Assembly: GCA_011009095.1 (NCBI GenBank)
Contig: VTPC01000429.1
Coordinates: 50,001-114,000 of the forward strand
Direction: 5' to 3'
Length of the DNA stretch: 64,000 nucleotides
Source: Ignelater luminosus
Taxonomy: Eukaryota > Arthropoda > Insecta > Coleoptera > Elateridae
This document shows positions 1 to 13,783 of the stretch, piece after piece. Each line of letters starts with the position of its first letter. Within the stretch, counting starts at the first letter, position 1. The position numbers and the translations under genes are program-made. The notes beneath the pieces are model-generated. The model worked only from the letters and a program-made list of their open reading frames with translations, ran no database searches and had not been told where the DNA came from.

Positions 1-3000
1 AGTATTTCAGTCGCGCTGTTGGTGCACCAGAATCTATGCAACAAAAAAAAGCCCCACATTAATAACACAGAATATGCTATTACAATGCATAGCAAATTTG
101 CTATACCAGAGTTGATGTGTATAACAAACAGAATAGTTAGAAAATTCTTGGTAGTACCAAAAACGTCCAAACAATTGAATAAGTCTTAATTCAAGAACAG
201 ATCAGAAAAGGTCAAAATCAATAATTTATCCACGTAGAAGTTGATGGTACAAGAGAGCGACGCCAGTCTCTGTAGTTTTAAAGAGGATCCACACATTCCT
301 GTGGCAACTCGATTGTCACTAGGTATTCCCACCAATGCGCCATTCCATAAAAGCAGATTGTTTCTAAATTTTATTTGTTTATTATTTTGATTATTTTCCC
401 AGAATTGCGTATGTTTATGTACACCGATTTACTTAAGAAATTCAAATTGCCCATAGTTTGGTTGCGCAATGTATGGCAACTTTTACTATAACTGAAGTTC
501 TGCATTAGTGCCTAATGGTCTTTTGTCACGATGTGCAATAAATTTACATTGCAATTTAATAATTATTGTCTATTTCTTTGGTGGCCAAATTAGTTCTCTT
601 AAACCGTACTTTAGTGATCTACTTTTCTGGTAGGGTACTAGATGTTATCATTACTAAGTTTACACCACCACAAAAACAAGAAAAATATTACACTACGTTA
701 CAATATTCAATATACCAAAGTAGCTAAACTCACCAATAGAAAGAGAAGATTGTTATGGTTGATCAAGCAAATACAAGCTTACTGTCATATAATAACTTAT
801 TCAAATTGCAAAAAATAGATAATGACTATTGAGTAAAGCAAGACTCATCTAAGAACAATACTGAAAGACTTTCTCTAACCGAATTCTGTAACCAGGTTGA
901 GTTTTGACAACAGTACTTACTTAGTTGTTTTAAACAAATCTTTAAACATTGAGTCTGCAGACTGCGTTGATGTTAAAAAAGGGAAATTTATAAACGATTT
1001 TGTTATTTTATTCTTATTCATAATTCATATTGAAGTTTGTATTGAGAGATTCTTTATTGGAAAATGTTGTATTACGTAGCTGACGAGCTATTTTAAAAAT
1101 CAAGATTCGAACCTGTTAGTGTTTACCATCGCCTTATTCTTAAGTTTCTTTGGCCAATAATGGCGTAATCTATTATAAAGTTATGTTTTAACTAGAGATT
1201 TCGACCATAAAAACTTTCGTCATCAGTTTTATCTTTATTGCATCGCATTAAAATAGGCAACTTCCTCAATACCTCAAAAGAATTAACCATGTCGACTAAA
1301 GCAATTACCAAAAAATGTTAAATCGTAGCATTAATTCGTTTTCTAACAAAACTCAATAACCAATTAAGTTCCTCTGGGTTGTTCTGCCTACGTTGTTTAA
1401 AAATAAAATGACAATGTTTTTATTTATTACCGTTTGTATTTTAAAACACAAGATAAATGATCAGTTTTTTCTTTAGTTTATCATAAAAAGTGGTACTTAA
1501 TTTATCTAAAAGTGCACTGTATAAAGGCAAACACTTAGTAGATATTAACATTAAATTATATATTGACATTATAAATTAGTTCTGGTTCTTCCAATAATAC
1601 CTTTAATGACGTCACGTTAACGGTAATGTGAAAAATCCAATTCGTTCGTATTCATTATTTTATTATGTACGTTACAGAGCTGTTAACTTAAGTTTCGTTT
1701 TTTTTTGGCGCCCATTACTCGGTAATTTTGTATTACTTAATTTTTTCTCATTAAAATTTAATATCATAGTAAAAGTGAGAACTTTGTCTTTTTTATTGTT
1801 AGTAGCCTTGGTTGTTGAATATGAGAAATAATAAGAAAATAATAACTTTATACTGCTTATTTTTTATATATTTGTTGAAATAATGATAGTGTTTTATGAT
1901 TATACTATTCTGTAGCATACTTGTGTTTAAGATACACGTACTAATTACAATATTTCGTTAGAACATACTAAAAATAACGAAAGATTAAACTTAAGTATAA
2001 ATAATGCTAACCACATACCACGTATTCAAGTTATTTATAGCTAATTTATTTTTTGTTTGTCGCATTTTTTTCGAAATAGAGATTTAATGTTTAGATAAAA
2101 TATTATAATTCCAGTCGAGAGATCTTTCATTTTCTTTCTTGTAGTACCAGTCAGATATACCAACTTATTACAGAACCACGCAAAAATAACACAAGACATT
2201 AAATTACAAATATTAAAGCATAGCTTTAGGCGTCGCCGCGTAGGTGGGATATTTAATTGAACAGGTAGGTCGAGTAATAAAGGTGTCTGACTTCTGAGCA
2301 CACAACACACTCACATATTTGTTGAGAATTAAAGTTCCAATCCTTTAAGCCTTTCTTCTTTTCTGGGATCTCGTCTGGTGTCTGGCAGGTCATAATCATA
2401 TTGGATAATAACCCTTTTACCAATAATACGTGTGAATGTACTAGGATTATTTACGAGATCGTGAAAGATCACCAATCACCTGCTGGTAATAAATCTGTAC
2501 TTTATGTCCACCAGAAGGCTTTAACATTTTCTTTTTAAAAATGTTGCGGCTTTATTTACCTCTGGGAGGTTACATTTGCGTTATATTAAATATTAATAAT
2601 AAGCATTTGAAACTGATTCCTAACACTGCACAGAACCGGCTCTGATTAATTCATATATAACTAGGTACATAACAAAGAATAAGTTGTAACTTGCTTCACT
2701 AGCAAAAACAAAACTTTCGTTGCTTTAAACTGAAATTGTACTAGTATACATACATGTTAATTTAGTGTTTGATGCAATTACCCAAAAAAATCTGTGTCAA
2801 GTTGACCATGTTCTCATATAAGCATTGTCAACTTGTTTGTTTTTTTGTCAATTTTATCAGTTTAATATGACAAATGATTATTATAATAATTTAGCAAATC
2901 TATGATGATAATGAGAAGGATGATAATACCACGTGATGTAAAAACTACACTACACCACGCTCCAGGGGCCATTCTGTATAACGAGGCTTACGCGTCTTTT

Positions 3001-3279
3001 TCTTTGCATGTATCTATCATAAAAAAGTATGGCCTACAATAGCACCTTTTTAATATTTCTAGATTTTAGAAAAGCAACGCCGAGGTAACGATGCATCTTG
3101 AGTTGTATGCAATGATTCTATCATCACAAAATTCTCATTTATGTATTTGCCCTCAATTCAAATAACGAATTTGTTGTTTTCTTTCATCAGAAGCTTTTCT
3201 CGTCGTATACCTTGCATTTTAGTTGATTTGTTTTAGAATCTCTCTAAGATCTAGCTAGTAAGTAATGAATCTACTAATA
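1..3279. other. AT-rich stretch without a recognised gene
   Basis: Only short open frames are present (67 and 89 codons at most), none with recognisable motifs. No transposon ends were recognised. It may be intergenic or intronic. Confidence 0.6.
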
Positions 3280-3902
3280 CAGGGTGTCCCGTAAATGTCA
3301 ATAAAGCTTCAGGTAAACATCTTCTAATGAGTGCTTATTGCAAAACTGCAAAAAGAAAATTCCTCCTCAGCTTAGTTTTCTTGTACAAGTGGTCAGAAGT
3401 TAACATCTTTAACACTAAATAAAGAGAAACCAAAGAATCAAATCCAAATTAAGTCATTACCAATTCAACAAATGAATCTGTTGAAACAACAATTATCCTT
3501 GATAAAGCATAAAACTCTTAGATTTCTCTTTTTGAAAATGCTATTAAACATTGAATTCTTACCAAAAAAATAGATCTGACAAACATGCAAGTCTTGAATG
3601 TAGTGATAAATCCGATGAAATTAGTTGACAACAATTTTTTCAAGTTTTGACAATTTTATGGTCCATTACCACTGAAATAAAACCGATAAATCGTTGATTT
3701 CTTGTGATACTTTGGTACCTGTATTCGAATAATTTTGTATTTGCCTGCACCAGCGTTGACAAGTTTAAATTTCTTTTTTTTGGTTGGTGTGACAAATCTA
3801 AGTATGTACGCTGGAACTTTCGTGTTTCCAATCTTGGCATCTTAAGAGGTTGAGGAAGGCTGCTACATAAAGCTTTATTGGCATTTACGAAACAGTGTCC
3901 TG
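3280..3902. mobile_element. Degenerate TA-flanked MITE (Tc1/mariner type)
   Basis: The left end reads CAGGGTGTCCCGTAAATG and the right end, reversed, is a mutated version (CAGGACACTGTTTCGTAAATG with a small insertion). Both continue into a shared CAATAAAGCTT. TA flanks both sides (3278-3279 and 3903-3904). The 623-bp body has no transposase motif; the 66-codon minus-strand frame at 3640-3840 inside it is unrecognised. The end pairing is seen; assignment to Tc1/mariner is inferred from the TA duplication and CAGGGTG-type end. Confidence 0.55.
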
Positions 3903-4317
3903 TACTTCCTAAGGTTTTGTTAAGGTATTTTTATAATCAAGCCGTCCCTACATCTAAATCACATAAATATGCAAATATGAAATAAATTGTGTACGAACCG
4001 AACTAAAATTATTTGCGTAGTGCTAACAAGTGCTAAGGAGTCTAATACGTTCACGGAATAACAAATACACCGACAACGTGAATTCAGACTATTTTGCAAT
4101 ACGAATCCCATCTCTGTCTTGGAAAACTAAACCGATTTCAAATTAGTTTATGAAGTTAACTATAAGAAATCATTTGTAAATCAGAAGTAAAGCAAAGGTT
4201 TAGTTTGTAAATTAGTCTACTCGGTTAATCAGATTTGTTTGTTAGGTTTGTAACACGATTGCAAGTGCAAGTACCAAATTGTACACTACTTTATCCTTTT
4301 ATTATGTTGACAATACA
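3903..4317. other. Spacer, nothing recognised
   Basis: AT-rich sequence between two MITEs with no open frame or repeat that I can support. Confidence 0.5.
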
Positions 4318-4669
4318 CAGGGCTTTCATTTGAAAACTTTCCACCTTAAATAACTCTTTCATTAGTAAAATGTATTTAATTCAATCAATAAATTTCTGTC
4401 TTTAGTTCAGGAACGGCTCGACCCAGTTTTAATTTTCTTTACTGTAAAGTATTGAGAATTTTGTACCATTTAAAATGATATCACACATGGGGTAGTGCCA
4501 TTTAAAATTTTGGAGGGGGGTGCTTGAGGAGAAGAGGAAAGTTTCCCAACCGATTAGAATAGGTTACTAATGTCCCCCTCCAAAACAAAATCGACGTGTC
4601 TAAGCAATTTTTGACAATCTTACAATTAAAGAGTTATTCAAGGTGGGAAGTTTTCAAATAAAAGCCCTG
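4318..4669. mobile_element. 352-bp MITE with about 50-bp terminal inverted repeats
   Basis: The left end CAGGGCTTTCATTTGAAAAC is matched in inverse orientation at the right end, with pairing continuing through the CCACCTT(A/G)AATAACTCTTT part. There is no coding sequence. The right flank is TA; the left flank is CA, so a TA target duplication is possible with one mutated base. Confidence 0.65.
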
Positions 4670-4707
4670 TATGCTTGTTAAACTGTTACTTAGTGTTTGT
4701 AGTACTT

Positions 4708-5150
4708 GTAGATAGACATTAGCTGTAAACCACTAGGAGTTCGACCACCTTTGAAACTGCCGCGGCGCGTCATTAATCCGAGACTCTTGGTGTTTATTTG
4801 TCACAAAGTATTTAACATTAAAGCAAGTTTTAATATACCGGCTGTACCATTTGAATTCACTTCTTAAAGCATCACAAGAAACCATTAATGAGTTTCATAA
4901 ACGCACCTAAATGTTCGTATAGTCGGCTTATTACAAACCATTATGATTTAGAGACGAACGACTGACGTTTTTGGTGTCCAGTAATTGTGATTCATTTTCT
5001 TACTTTGTTTTTTAAGAGTAAGTTTACTACGGAGTGTACCTTATCTTCGATCTACCGAGTTAGCCAAAAGACAGTCTACTTGTATGCTAACGGTAAGTTT
5101 CCGCCCCGGGGTAACTAATTCCCGTTTACCCCCTAACAGTTTACATGAGC
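4708..5150. repeat. Dispersed repeat, copy 1
   Basis: This stretch aligns in the same orientation with 7083-7480. Shared blocks include TGTAAACC(A/G)CTAGGAGTT, a CTTGGTGTTTAT block, TTTAGAGACGAAC and a C-rich ACTAATTCC block near the end. Divergence is high, so the copies are old. No coding or terminal-repeat structure was found, and the repeat class is unknown. Confidence 0.5.
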
Positions 5151-6273
5151 TAATGAGTGGTAACATTGTAGGGTCAGTCTTGATAGCCATGAGGTTAGTT
5201 CTCTAAAAGTGTTTTGTACACAAATCAGGACAAACAATTAAACTTTTTCTACAAGCTCTGGCATCCACCTTAATTTTATACTTATATTGCCCAAAAGTAT
5301 TTCAGTTTCTAATGATAATTGTCAGTAGTTAGGTAAATGTCACATTCTAAATCAAATCTTTTTATTTCATTTTCATAAGCATCTTAAAGATTTTCATACA
5401 TATTTTTAGTAAAAACGAACTCATCGTTTGAACTGTTTATTGTAAAATGATACTTTTACCTTCAATTTCCTGTAAAACGACTTTAAAGATTACAAGCTTT
5501 GTTGCGTTTAGCTCCCATGTTTTATCGAAATTATCTTCTAGAAACGCCAATTGCAATTTACGACTAGCAGTAGGTGAGTAGGTTCTTTTAGATTTTTTGT
5601 TTTAATTTGTTATCCCTACTTTCGACTGTCCAATGATAAATTGTGTAACCACTTTGAATTTCCAATGGCAAACTTTTCTACTCCTTTATGCAAGTGAATG
5701 GAGCATTTTTTTATAAGTTCTCAACCCCTTGAATTATCGAGCGAGATCCGTGTCGTCCACGCATCTTAAACTTATCTTGAATACCTTGTGAAAACCGTGG
5801 TCACGAGGTGCGTTTCTTTGACAAAAAAGATGTGCTTCGTTTATTTATTGTTCACTACTTTTTTGTGCTTTTCGTATGGTATTGTTCATTTGGAACTAAA
5901 TCAACATTGCAGTCAATCGTACCACAAAGAAACCGCTGTTAGAAATATTTCATCCCCAGTTTATCAGGGAGATCTTAAGACATTTGGAAACTGTAGGACA
6001 TTTTGAAGTGCGTAGCACGGATAGAACCTTTTAGCTAATCCTCGCTATCAAATTTTGCTCTCAAGAAGGTTGTTTCGTGCATTTATTTTATACCCGTCAA
6101 GGGCACTAAGTTCATGACGCGCCCCAGGTAATTGTAGTACCCATGGTCCCGTACAAGTGAGCTCTGGAAGTAACCCAGTGGTTTATTTGCATACTCAGCC
6201 TAGTGTGACTGCATCAGGAGTTATTCGACTTTGGATAGTGTGGTCATCGAGCTCATAGTGGGTAAGCTGGAGA
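5151..6273. other. Unassigned stretch upstream of a possible promoter
   Basis: No supported gene. It includes a 58-codon plus-strand frame from the ATG at 5830 to 6006 whose first 17 residues are hydrophobic and signal-peptide-like, without any other support. The part from 6060 to 6270 is less AT-rich than its surroundings. Confidence 0.4.
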
Positions 6274-6401
6274 TATATAAACCCTGAGACGATTTTAATT
6301 TTAAAATTAAAGTGCGCAAATTGAATTAAATCCTGTGTGATGTGTTAGCAGTGTACCAATAAGTTCAAAACACTCTCGGATTAGCAAAAATCATTGCCAA
6401 A
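6274..6401 (+). promoter_or_regulatory. Possible TATA promoter with a short noncoding first exon
   Basis: A TATATAAA box at 6274-6281 is followed about 120 bp later by a strong splice donor, CCAAAGTAAGTTC, with GT at 6402-6403. This would fit a transcription start near 6305 and a non-coding first exon of about 100 nt. No downstream coding exon was identified, so this is inference from two short signals. Confidence 0.25.
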
Positions 6402-7082
6402 GTAAGTTCAAGCTTACTGTTTATTGAAAATTCAAACTGACCTATATTCATTCGTTATATTAGCTGTAAGTAAATTTCGATATTGCTCCACCAAATCAGC
6501 CTTTTAGGCAATATTTTAGATTGTAGATAAAATAAGGGTTTACTGTACGAACCACTGGAACAATAGTTTGTATTTTGTATTAGTGATTTTGTGATAACAT
6601 TAAAGCGTATAAATTATAACGGGTATCGGAGCACCGATAGACGATTCAGAGACGCTGCTTCACTTTCTTGCTACACAGGTTTCATTACTTATTGATTTGT
6701 TCCAGCAATTAGTAAGCTAGAATTGTATCTTGAGATATGCTTAAAATAGAGTAAAATAACAGTTAGAAAGGCCGATAAGTTAGACAAAGCTCTTTTTCTT
6801 TCTTTCCTTTTTATGTTAACTACAGAACTTGTTTATTTATGAATAATTGTTTGTTTGTTTAAATACTAATAACGAAATGTATTATAATGTATACAATTAT
6901 AATTTGCATAGAGTAAAGGATATTTTGTAAAACTGGATAGATACTGATGCAAATTTAGATGTTTTGTTTATATTCCAATTGTAAATAAATATTAGAGAGT
7001 GTTAAATTGTACACCATTCTCTCTTGTGCTTTGTTGTCAGTCGTAAATTTGTTAAATCGTATTTAGTTTGGATGGTTTTGTT
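6402..7082. other. AT-rich stretch, nothing recognised
   Basis: No coding frame, terminal repeats or RNA gene could be supported here. Confidence 0.5.
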
Positions 7083-7480
7083 AGTAGAGATCAGTTGTAA
7101 ACCGCTAGGAGTTGAAACCTCTGAGGCTGCTGTCCAGGTCCTGGGGCTCCTGGTGTTTATATGTCACCAAGCTGCTACTACCATCTGAGTTCACTTTCGT
7201 TAAATGCGAAGTAAGTATTAACGAATATACTAAGTTTACCATATATAGTGGCCTTATGAAGAGGCAATACTATTTAGAGACGAACTATTATGGTCACTGG
7301 CACCCAGTGATTTCGACCTATTTCCTTACTGTCTCCTGGTAATAAGTCACCCATGAAGTATACCGCCGAACCACTTTGATTTCTGACCTGCCAAGTTAGC
7401 CAAGTGATAGTTGTAGTTTGTGCTACAAAAAAACTACCGTCCTGGGTCACTAATTCCTATTTTTTCCGTAGCAAATGGTT
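7083..7480. repeat. Dispersed repeat, copy 2
   Basis: This is the partner of 4708-5150, in the same orientation about 2.4 kb away. The 76-codon plus-strand frame at 7112-7342 lies inside the repeat, is not conserved in copy 1, and is not regarded as a gene. Confidence 0.5.
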
Positions 7481-10400
7481 ACTTTGACTTTTGAACTTGT
7501 TAGTTTTTCTCTTTCAGGTATCACAAGTTGTTCTGTTATTTCCGAGTTCTTTGCAGTAGCATGTACAAAACAAAGAGTTATAGTAAACAGCCCAATTAAC
7601 ATGAGGTCTCAGGGATCGCGATCAAAATAGGAATCCAAAATAAAGAACAGAGAAATTAAATTAAATTAAAATTCACATTCGCAGAGGATTTCAAAGTAGT
7701 AATTTTGCTTAAACAAAATCAATTCTATTAGGATATTTATCATCACGGTGGGATAAAATTTACTCTTTATCTTGTATATGAAAGAAAACAGATATTGACA
7801 TTTTATTTGGTACTATTTAAAAATTGTACCCTAGACTGGGCTTGAATTCGTGACCTTTAGATGTTAAAGCTAAACGTGCACACGTTCGAGTCCACCAATC
7901 TTTTTAATAGAACCTTTCTGAAAATAAAAATGTATAGTTGTCCTTTAAAGATTAAAGAGGCTTAGATTACAGCTTATATGCGATTTTATTTTAAAAATTC
8001 TAAAAGACAATCTGAATGTATTCAATGAAATCTGATCTAATTAAATAATTGCTACGGACATCTTCAAAAAAAACTTATTTTTCTAATTGTTTCTTATAAA
8101 TAGGTATACCTATCCGAATAGGACAAAATATACGTGAAACATTACGTGCGATGATGTAAGAACACTTTATATTAATATCAAAATAAGATATCTCAACTTT
8201 TTTTATGAGTTTTGTTTTGCTGAGCATTTTTGATAAATGTTTTCCACTCTTACTGTCAGTGTCTAAAGCCGGATCTGCAATAATAACAATACATAAAATT
8301 GATTTACACGTCTTACCTGTATATTATTTTTGACACTTTTAACATTTGATTGAAGCGAGCTCTTTGAAGGGCTGTTAATCAGTTGTTAAATAAATTGCGC
8401 AAGTCGACCTTTTTATCGTACCGTTTGTTAGTGGCAATTAGCACTTCTTGCGTGGTTTATTTAACCCTGAAATGTATTACTTTTTAATAACTTAGGAAAA
8501 TAATTAAATTTAAACCATTTTTAAGTTAAAAAAACTTCCACGTTTGTGAACTGATATAAATTTTCTTTATTGAATTCCAACCGCAAAATTTAAATTTTCT
8601 GGTTCAACTAGCCGCAAATATCTTCTGATGGAGCTATAATTACGGCGCTTGGTCTTAAATTATACCATAAAAGCCTCCAAAGAAAAAATTATAGAAGCAT
8701 AAAATATAATTTTAATTGAAACATAAAACGCAATTCCACCGTCACAAAGAAGAAATAACGGCCGTCCCACTTGTACCACTATTTCATTCATGATAACGAG
8801 ATGGTAAAAGATGTATAAACTGTCTGATCGCACCTTTTTGGTAGCAACATAACTATTTGATTTATCCATCGAAGACATATCCACTTCATAATTTCAGACT
8901 TTAATTTTATAAATTGATGTTGTACCGAATGTTTAAGCTGCTTTCAGTCTTTACTTTTTATTTCCTCAATTTCAAATCACCCACGGACCGGTTTCAACGA
9001 GCCTTGTTTCGTCTTCAAATTTATTTTTATTGCTATTCGTAAATATATGCGTTCTGTGCGTGAGTTTGTATGGCAAAGTTAGTTTACATGTCTAAATTTG
9101 ACACTAACATATTGCGAAAGCAAGAATATTTTGATGATAATTCTAAAAAAAGATACAAACATTACGGAATCTTTTAAGGCAATTACATTATCATATTTAT
9201 TATAAAGCTTTTTATCTTTTTTTTGTGATAGGGTTTCTAAAAACTTCAATTAATTAAGCTGAGTTGTTTTGAAGGCCTTTTAAGGGATAATGGACAAAAC
9301 AATCCGTGTAAGCTTTTTAAATTAAATTGAACTGTTGCCAAAAGTCGGGCTTTACGAGCAACTGGAGCTTCGCATGACAAACAACTTAAAATGTTAACAA
9401 AAAAGGGTTGGTTTAACTTATTGTTGGCAAAAGCACGTTCTAAATATTCTGAACATAAAACTTCGATTGTTTTCATTGACAACAACTAACAAAAATATTA
9501 CGTAGAAATAATACAATGATTGACAGAAATAGTAATATTATGGAAGGAAAGAAAGACTGACTCAAAATGATTAAAATTCCAGTCATTTCTTAATGTTCGA
9601 GATGCAAATAAAAAACAAAAGATAATAAATATGTTAATTTCAGCTAGGTATTGCTTGAAGTTGCAATTTAAAATTCACGTGACGAATATCTTAATATCAA
9701 CTTTTGTTTTCATTTTACGAATTGATGTTCCACGATATAAATCTGAAAATAAAGAGCGTCGGTCGTTCTGTAGATAGGGGTACTAATCAAATTTTATTGT
9801 GGCATTTATAGCTACCCGAAATAAAAATTGTGGCTTTCCAATTTATAACTCAAAATTCTTTTCGTTACTGTTTTACCAAAAATGATAACCGTTTGTTATT
9901 CTTTTCTTAAAACAAGTGATAAAAGGAAAATACTTGTGAAAACGTGCCATTGGAATGGACTTTATTTACTTTTTATTTTAATTTGTAAAATAACTTCTTG
10001 GTAATTATTCTTCTGTCTCACAAAAATCAAAAATAACTGAAATAAAAGACAACTCGATATTATGAGGAATATTCTACTTTTGCGCCGCACTCAAGCTTTT
10101 AGAAAAAATGTAGAATATATTGAAAGTCATTTTAACCAACTGTGCTATTTGGTAATATCTTGGATGTTGTAAAAAATATAGAATTATCATTGAATATCTA
10201 TTAAACATTAATATAGAAATTTCTAATTTATTTGTTAAAAATTTTAAAGCATTTTGAGTAATTTTACTATTTTATGGGGTATCTCTCCATTGTTATTCTT
10301 TCTTGTTCAGGTTGTTACACTCACCAAATATTATACGAAATATTAACTTATAAGTTACAATATTATTGAACAAACACAAAAATACGAAATTATTGATTTT

Positions 10401-12122
10401 GGTTCGAGTTACATGAATTATAAGGAAATATATCCTATCCGTTGTTTAAAAGCGTCACTGTTTCACCTGTATAATAATAATAATGGAAATATACACGCAA
10501 GTAAATGAATCTTTCTTAATTTATACCCACCTATAACGCAAGTGAATAAATTATTTCGTTATTATACGTATAATACCAAATACAAGAAGCATTATACCGC
10601 AATAAAACCTATCGGATAATGTGATTTATAAATAATTATCGTTCTGCTACAGGTGGAAAAGTCTTAATAAGTTTTACTTTAAATGTAAATATCAAAAATA
10701 AAGAAATTACAGCAAAGCTAGCTATCCTACACGTACATATGAGGGAATCGTAACAAAAACCCCATTTCTAAAATGAATCATTTTCTGAATATATCCCACA
10801 AAGAAGGTCTACATTATTTTTATATTGTACGTCTTTATGAATAATTTTCTGAGGCCAAGGCATAAAACGGTGCTAAAAGCCTATTGTTAAAAATTGGGTG
10901 AATTAGTATCGATTTCTTAATTTAAGGTCATACCGTTCCACTTTTTCTGGAAAACCTTTATTATTCATAAGCAAAAAGTATTTTTTCGAGGGAACATTGA
11001 AACATAGAAAACAACAATAGCATGAGATATCAAAGTAATTTATTGTATACGGGGTACACAGTATATTTTATTTTGTTCCTGGATTCTCGAATATTTTATT
11101 TACAGAAAATACAAAAAGTATTTCTATATATGAGATTAGAATTATAAAATGAGAAATGAAATTTCCAAACTTTTTGGGTTAACTTTTCAATACCTATTAG
11201 AAAGGACTTGGACTGATTTAAAAAAAGTTCATATTGATCGTTTTCTATAGTATTAATAAACTAATTAGCTTCGCCTTACAATAAGTCAACTGTACATCTT
11301 TAAAACCGCTTACAGTCAAATCGATTTTCTATTAAAAATTTCGTTTGGGCCTGATAAGCTTTGATAGAAAAGCAATATACAATACTCAAACAAATATTCT
11401 AATATGAAGTTTTGATGGACTTTTTTATATAAGCATTTTTACACTAATAAATACCTACACTTAGCTTAATCCATTTCGTTTTGGGAGGATAAAAGTTATT
11501 CATCAAAACCACCTGGAATTTTCTGCTGAAGTGCCTCATTTAAAGTCTATAGTCTTTGCTTCTATAGTGGTTTTACACCAATATCTCAATCAAACTGATT
11601 GTAAGATGAGTTGATTGGAAGAGCAAAATGTTTAGCTTACGCTATTCACTCTGAATTGCACCCTTTACGCTTATTGTTTTCCTTATTGTTACTATTAATA
11701 TCATTTTACTTTATTGTATTGTGCATGCGCAATAAAGTCATTATTGTTATTATGTTTTTTTCTCACGCGTTTATTTACACGGTGTTTACTTCTTTACGGG
11801 CAAATAAGTATACCAAGGTAGAGGTAAGTTTATTATTATTTTATTTATCTCTTTAGTTGCTATTTAAAAATTTTCTTACTATGTTGCAGGTTGCTATAAG
11901 AGTAATACGGCATTTTTCATTGTGATGTAAGCTGTATTAGTATTATTGCCTTTCTTAAACTCTTATGTAATGAATATGGTATTATTCGGAAGCTAATATA
12001 ATGACGGCTAAGATATGAATTGCTTCTAACTGCCACTCTTGTTTTATTGCAAGTAATAGCTCTATGTATTCTCTTAACTATTCGACGTAAGTGCATTACT
12101 GTATTAGGGATAGATATATCTA
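7481..12122. other. Long AT-rich stretch without a supported gene
   Basis: No transposase, domain or multi-exon pattern was recognised over 4.6 kb. Short frames at 8660-8884 and 9246-9485 (minus) and 11611-11856 (plus) have no recognisable motif. Confidence 0.55.
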
Positions 12123-13439
12123 TGTCCAGAAAGTAAGTTCATTTTCTATTTCTCGCCGTTGCAGCGATGCGATCGCAGTTCCGCGCATGCGCGGCGATGA
12201 CCTTGTATCGTTACTAAGCGATTGACGCCATTTTGAGTTAGTTATCTGCTGTTATCGTGTCACAGTGCTTGTTTATAATGGCGAAGGTAATTGAAAATTC
12301 CGCCGATTGCAAGATTAAATCAGTGATTCGGTTTCTGAATGCGAAAAAGTTGAAACCAGTGGACATTCATCAACAGCTCTCTGAGGTGTATGGACAGAAT
12401 GTAATGAGTTATTCTATGGTTGTGAGATGGGTAAAAAAATTCAACAATGGCCGTGTAAACGTGCACGATGAAGGAAGAAGTGGACGTTCATCATTGGTTA
12501 ATGATGAACTTGTTCATGCAGTGAATGAAAAAATTAGAGGAAACCGTAAGTTTACGATTTCTCTTCTTCCTATGGAATTTCCCCTAATTTCACGATCCCT
12601 TCTTCATGATATTGTTCATGACAAACTGGGATATCGAAAGCTTTGTGCACGCTTGGTACCGAAAACTCTTACCGAGGATCACAAGAGAAAACGCCTAGGT
12701 GCTGCTCTTGAATTTTTGACTCGTTATCACTATGACGGGGACCATTTCCTTAACAGTATAGTGACTGGGGACGAGACTTGGGTAGCCTATGAGACACATG
12801 AGACAAAACGGCAATCGATGGAATGGAGGCACACATCGTCACCAGCAAAGACAACATCGAAGCCGAATTGACAACCCGGAAAATCATGTGCACAGTGTTT
12901 TGGGACAGATGTGGTGTTCTTTTAGTGGACTTTCTACCACGGGGCGAAACAATTACCGCTATTGCTTACTGTGATACGCTTAGGAAACTGCGTCGTGCAA
13001 TTCAGAATAAGCGCCGTGGAAAGCTCACTAGCGGCATTTTGTTGATTCATGACAATGCTCGCCCCCACACTGCAAACCTTACACAGCAACTTTTGACTCA
13101 ATTTGGATGGGAACAATTTGGCCACCCACCGTATAGTTCGGACCTTGCTCCCAGTGACTTCTTCCTGTTTTTAAGCCTAAAATCAAACCTCGCTGGCAAG
13201 AAATTGAATGGCGACGATGAGATTAAAGAACATGTTGCAACTTGGTTACAGTCACAGGCGTCAACGTTTTATGACGAAGGAATACAAAAATTAGTGCCAC
13301 GCTACGATAAATGCTTACAAAATAGTGGTAGCTATGTTGACTAATAGTTTTAAGTCTACAGATTCTTTTGCAATAAATTATTTTTCCTAATATACATTTG
13401 TTTTATTTTACCAGTAAAAATAAACTTACTTTCTGGACA
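12123..13439 (+). mobile_element. Mariner element 1 (complete ends, 1317 bp)
   Basis: Terminal inverted repeats TGTCCAGAAAGTAAGTT match exactly at both ends and are flanked by the TA target duplication (12121-12122 and 13440-13441). The element is close to the usual 1.3-kb mariner length and carries one transposase reading frame on the plus strand, broken by a frameshift. The preserved ends and near-complete gene indicate a fairly recent insertion. Confidence 0.93.
12278..13344 (+). pseudogene. Mariner transposase, frameshifted
   Basis: This encoded the DDD transposase that cuts and pastes the surrounding element at TA sites. The ATG at 12278 begins MAKVIENSADCKIKSVIRFL, the start of the paired helix-turn-helix region. 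The first catalytic aspartate is in VTGDETW, the second in HDNARPH, the third in LAPSDFFLF, with 34 residues between the second and third (DD34D). The first frame stops at 12871. The second part lies one frame away and is recognisable from about 12823 onward, so a single indel near 12850-12862 breaks the gene. The C-terminus ends at a TAA at 13344. Length without the break would be typical for mariner, about 350 residues. Confidence 0.92.
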
Positions 13440-13783
13440 TAGTGATACATCGATTAACTATGCTACCTTAATTTGTTTTTCAAGCAGTGCAATATCTGGC
13501 CTATTATGAGGAATTACATTATTAGTTAATATTCTCCGATCTCAATACAGTTAAATGTTTTCGTTTTCTTATACTTTAGATAGAGTGTACTTATAGTTAG
13601 TAACGAACCTTATCTGCCAAAAAGAATATTTTAAAGCCAATGTTACGTGAATAACTTGGCAACGTTATCATATCGTGCTTTATATTCAACTCACAGCTTG
13701 ATATTGTATGATCTATGTTCTTACTAGCGGTGTTACATCTCCTACATGTGTTGTTCTCATTGTCAGTCCCATATCCGATTATA
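13440..13783. other. Spacer between two transposons
   Basis: No gene or repeat structure recognised. Confidence 0.5.

Noticed and set aside
7832-7906. tRNA-like pieces on the minus strand (CTAAAGG, TTCAAGCCC, anticodon-loop-like TTTAACA)
   Set aside because: The acceptor and T stems do not pair properly and no complete cloverleaf forms. At most it is a relic of a tRNA-derived repeat.
9246-9485. 79-codon minus-strand frame as a gene
   Set aside because: No motif, flanking splice signals or partner exon could be found.
12934-13125. Minus-strand frame inside mariner 1
   Set aside because: It is the antisense of the transposase.
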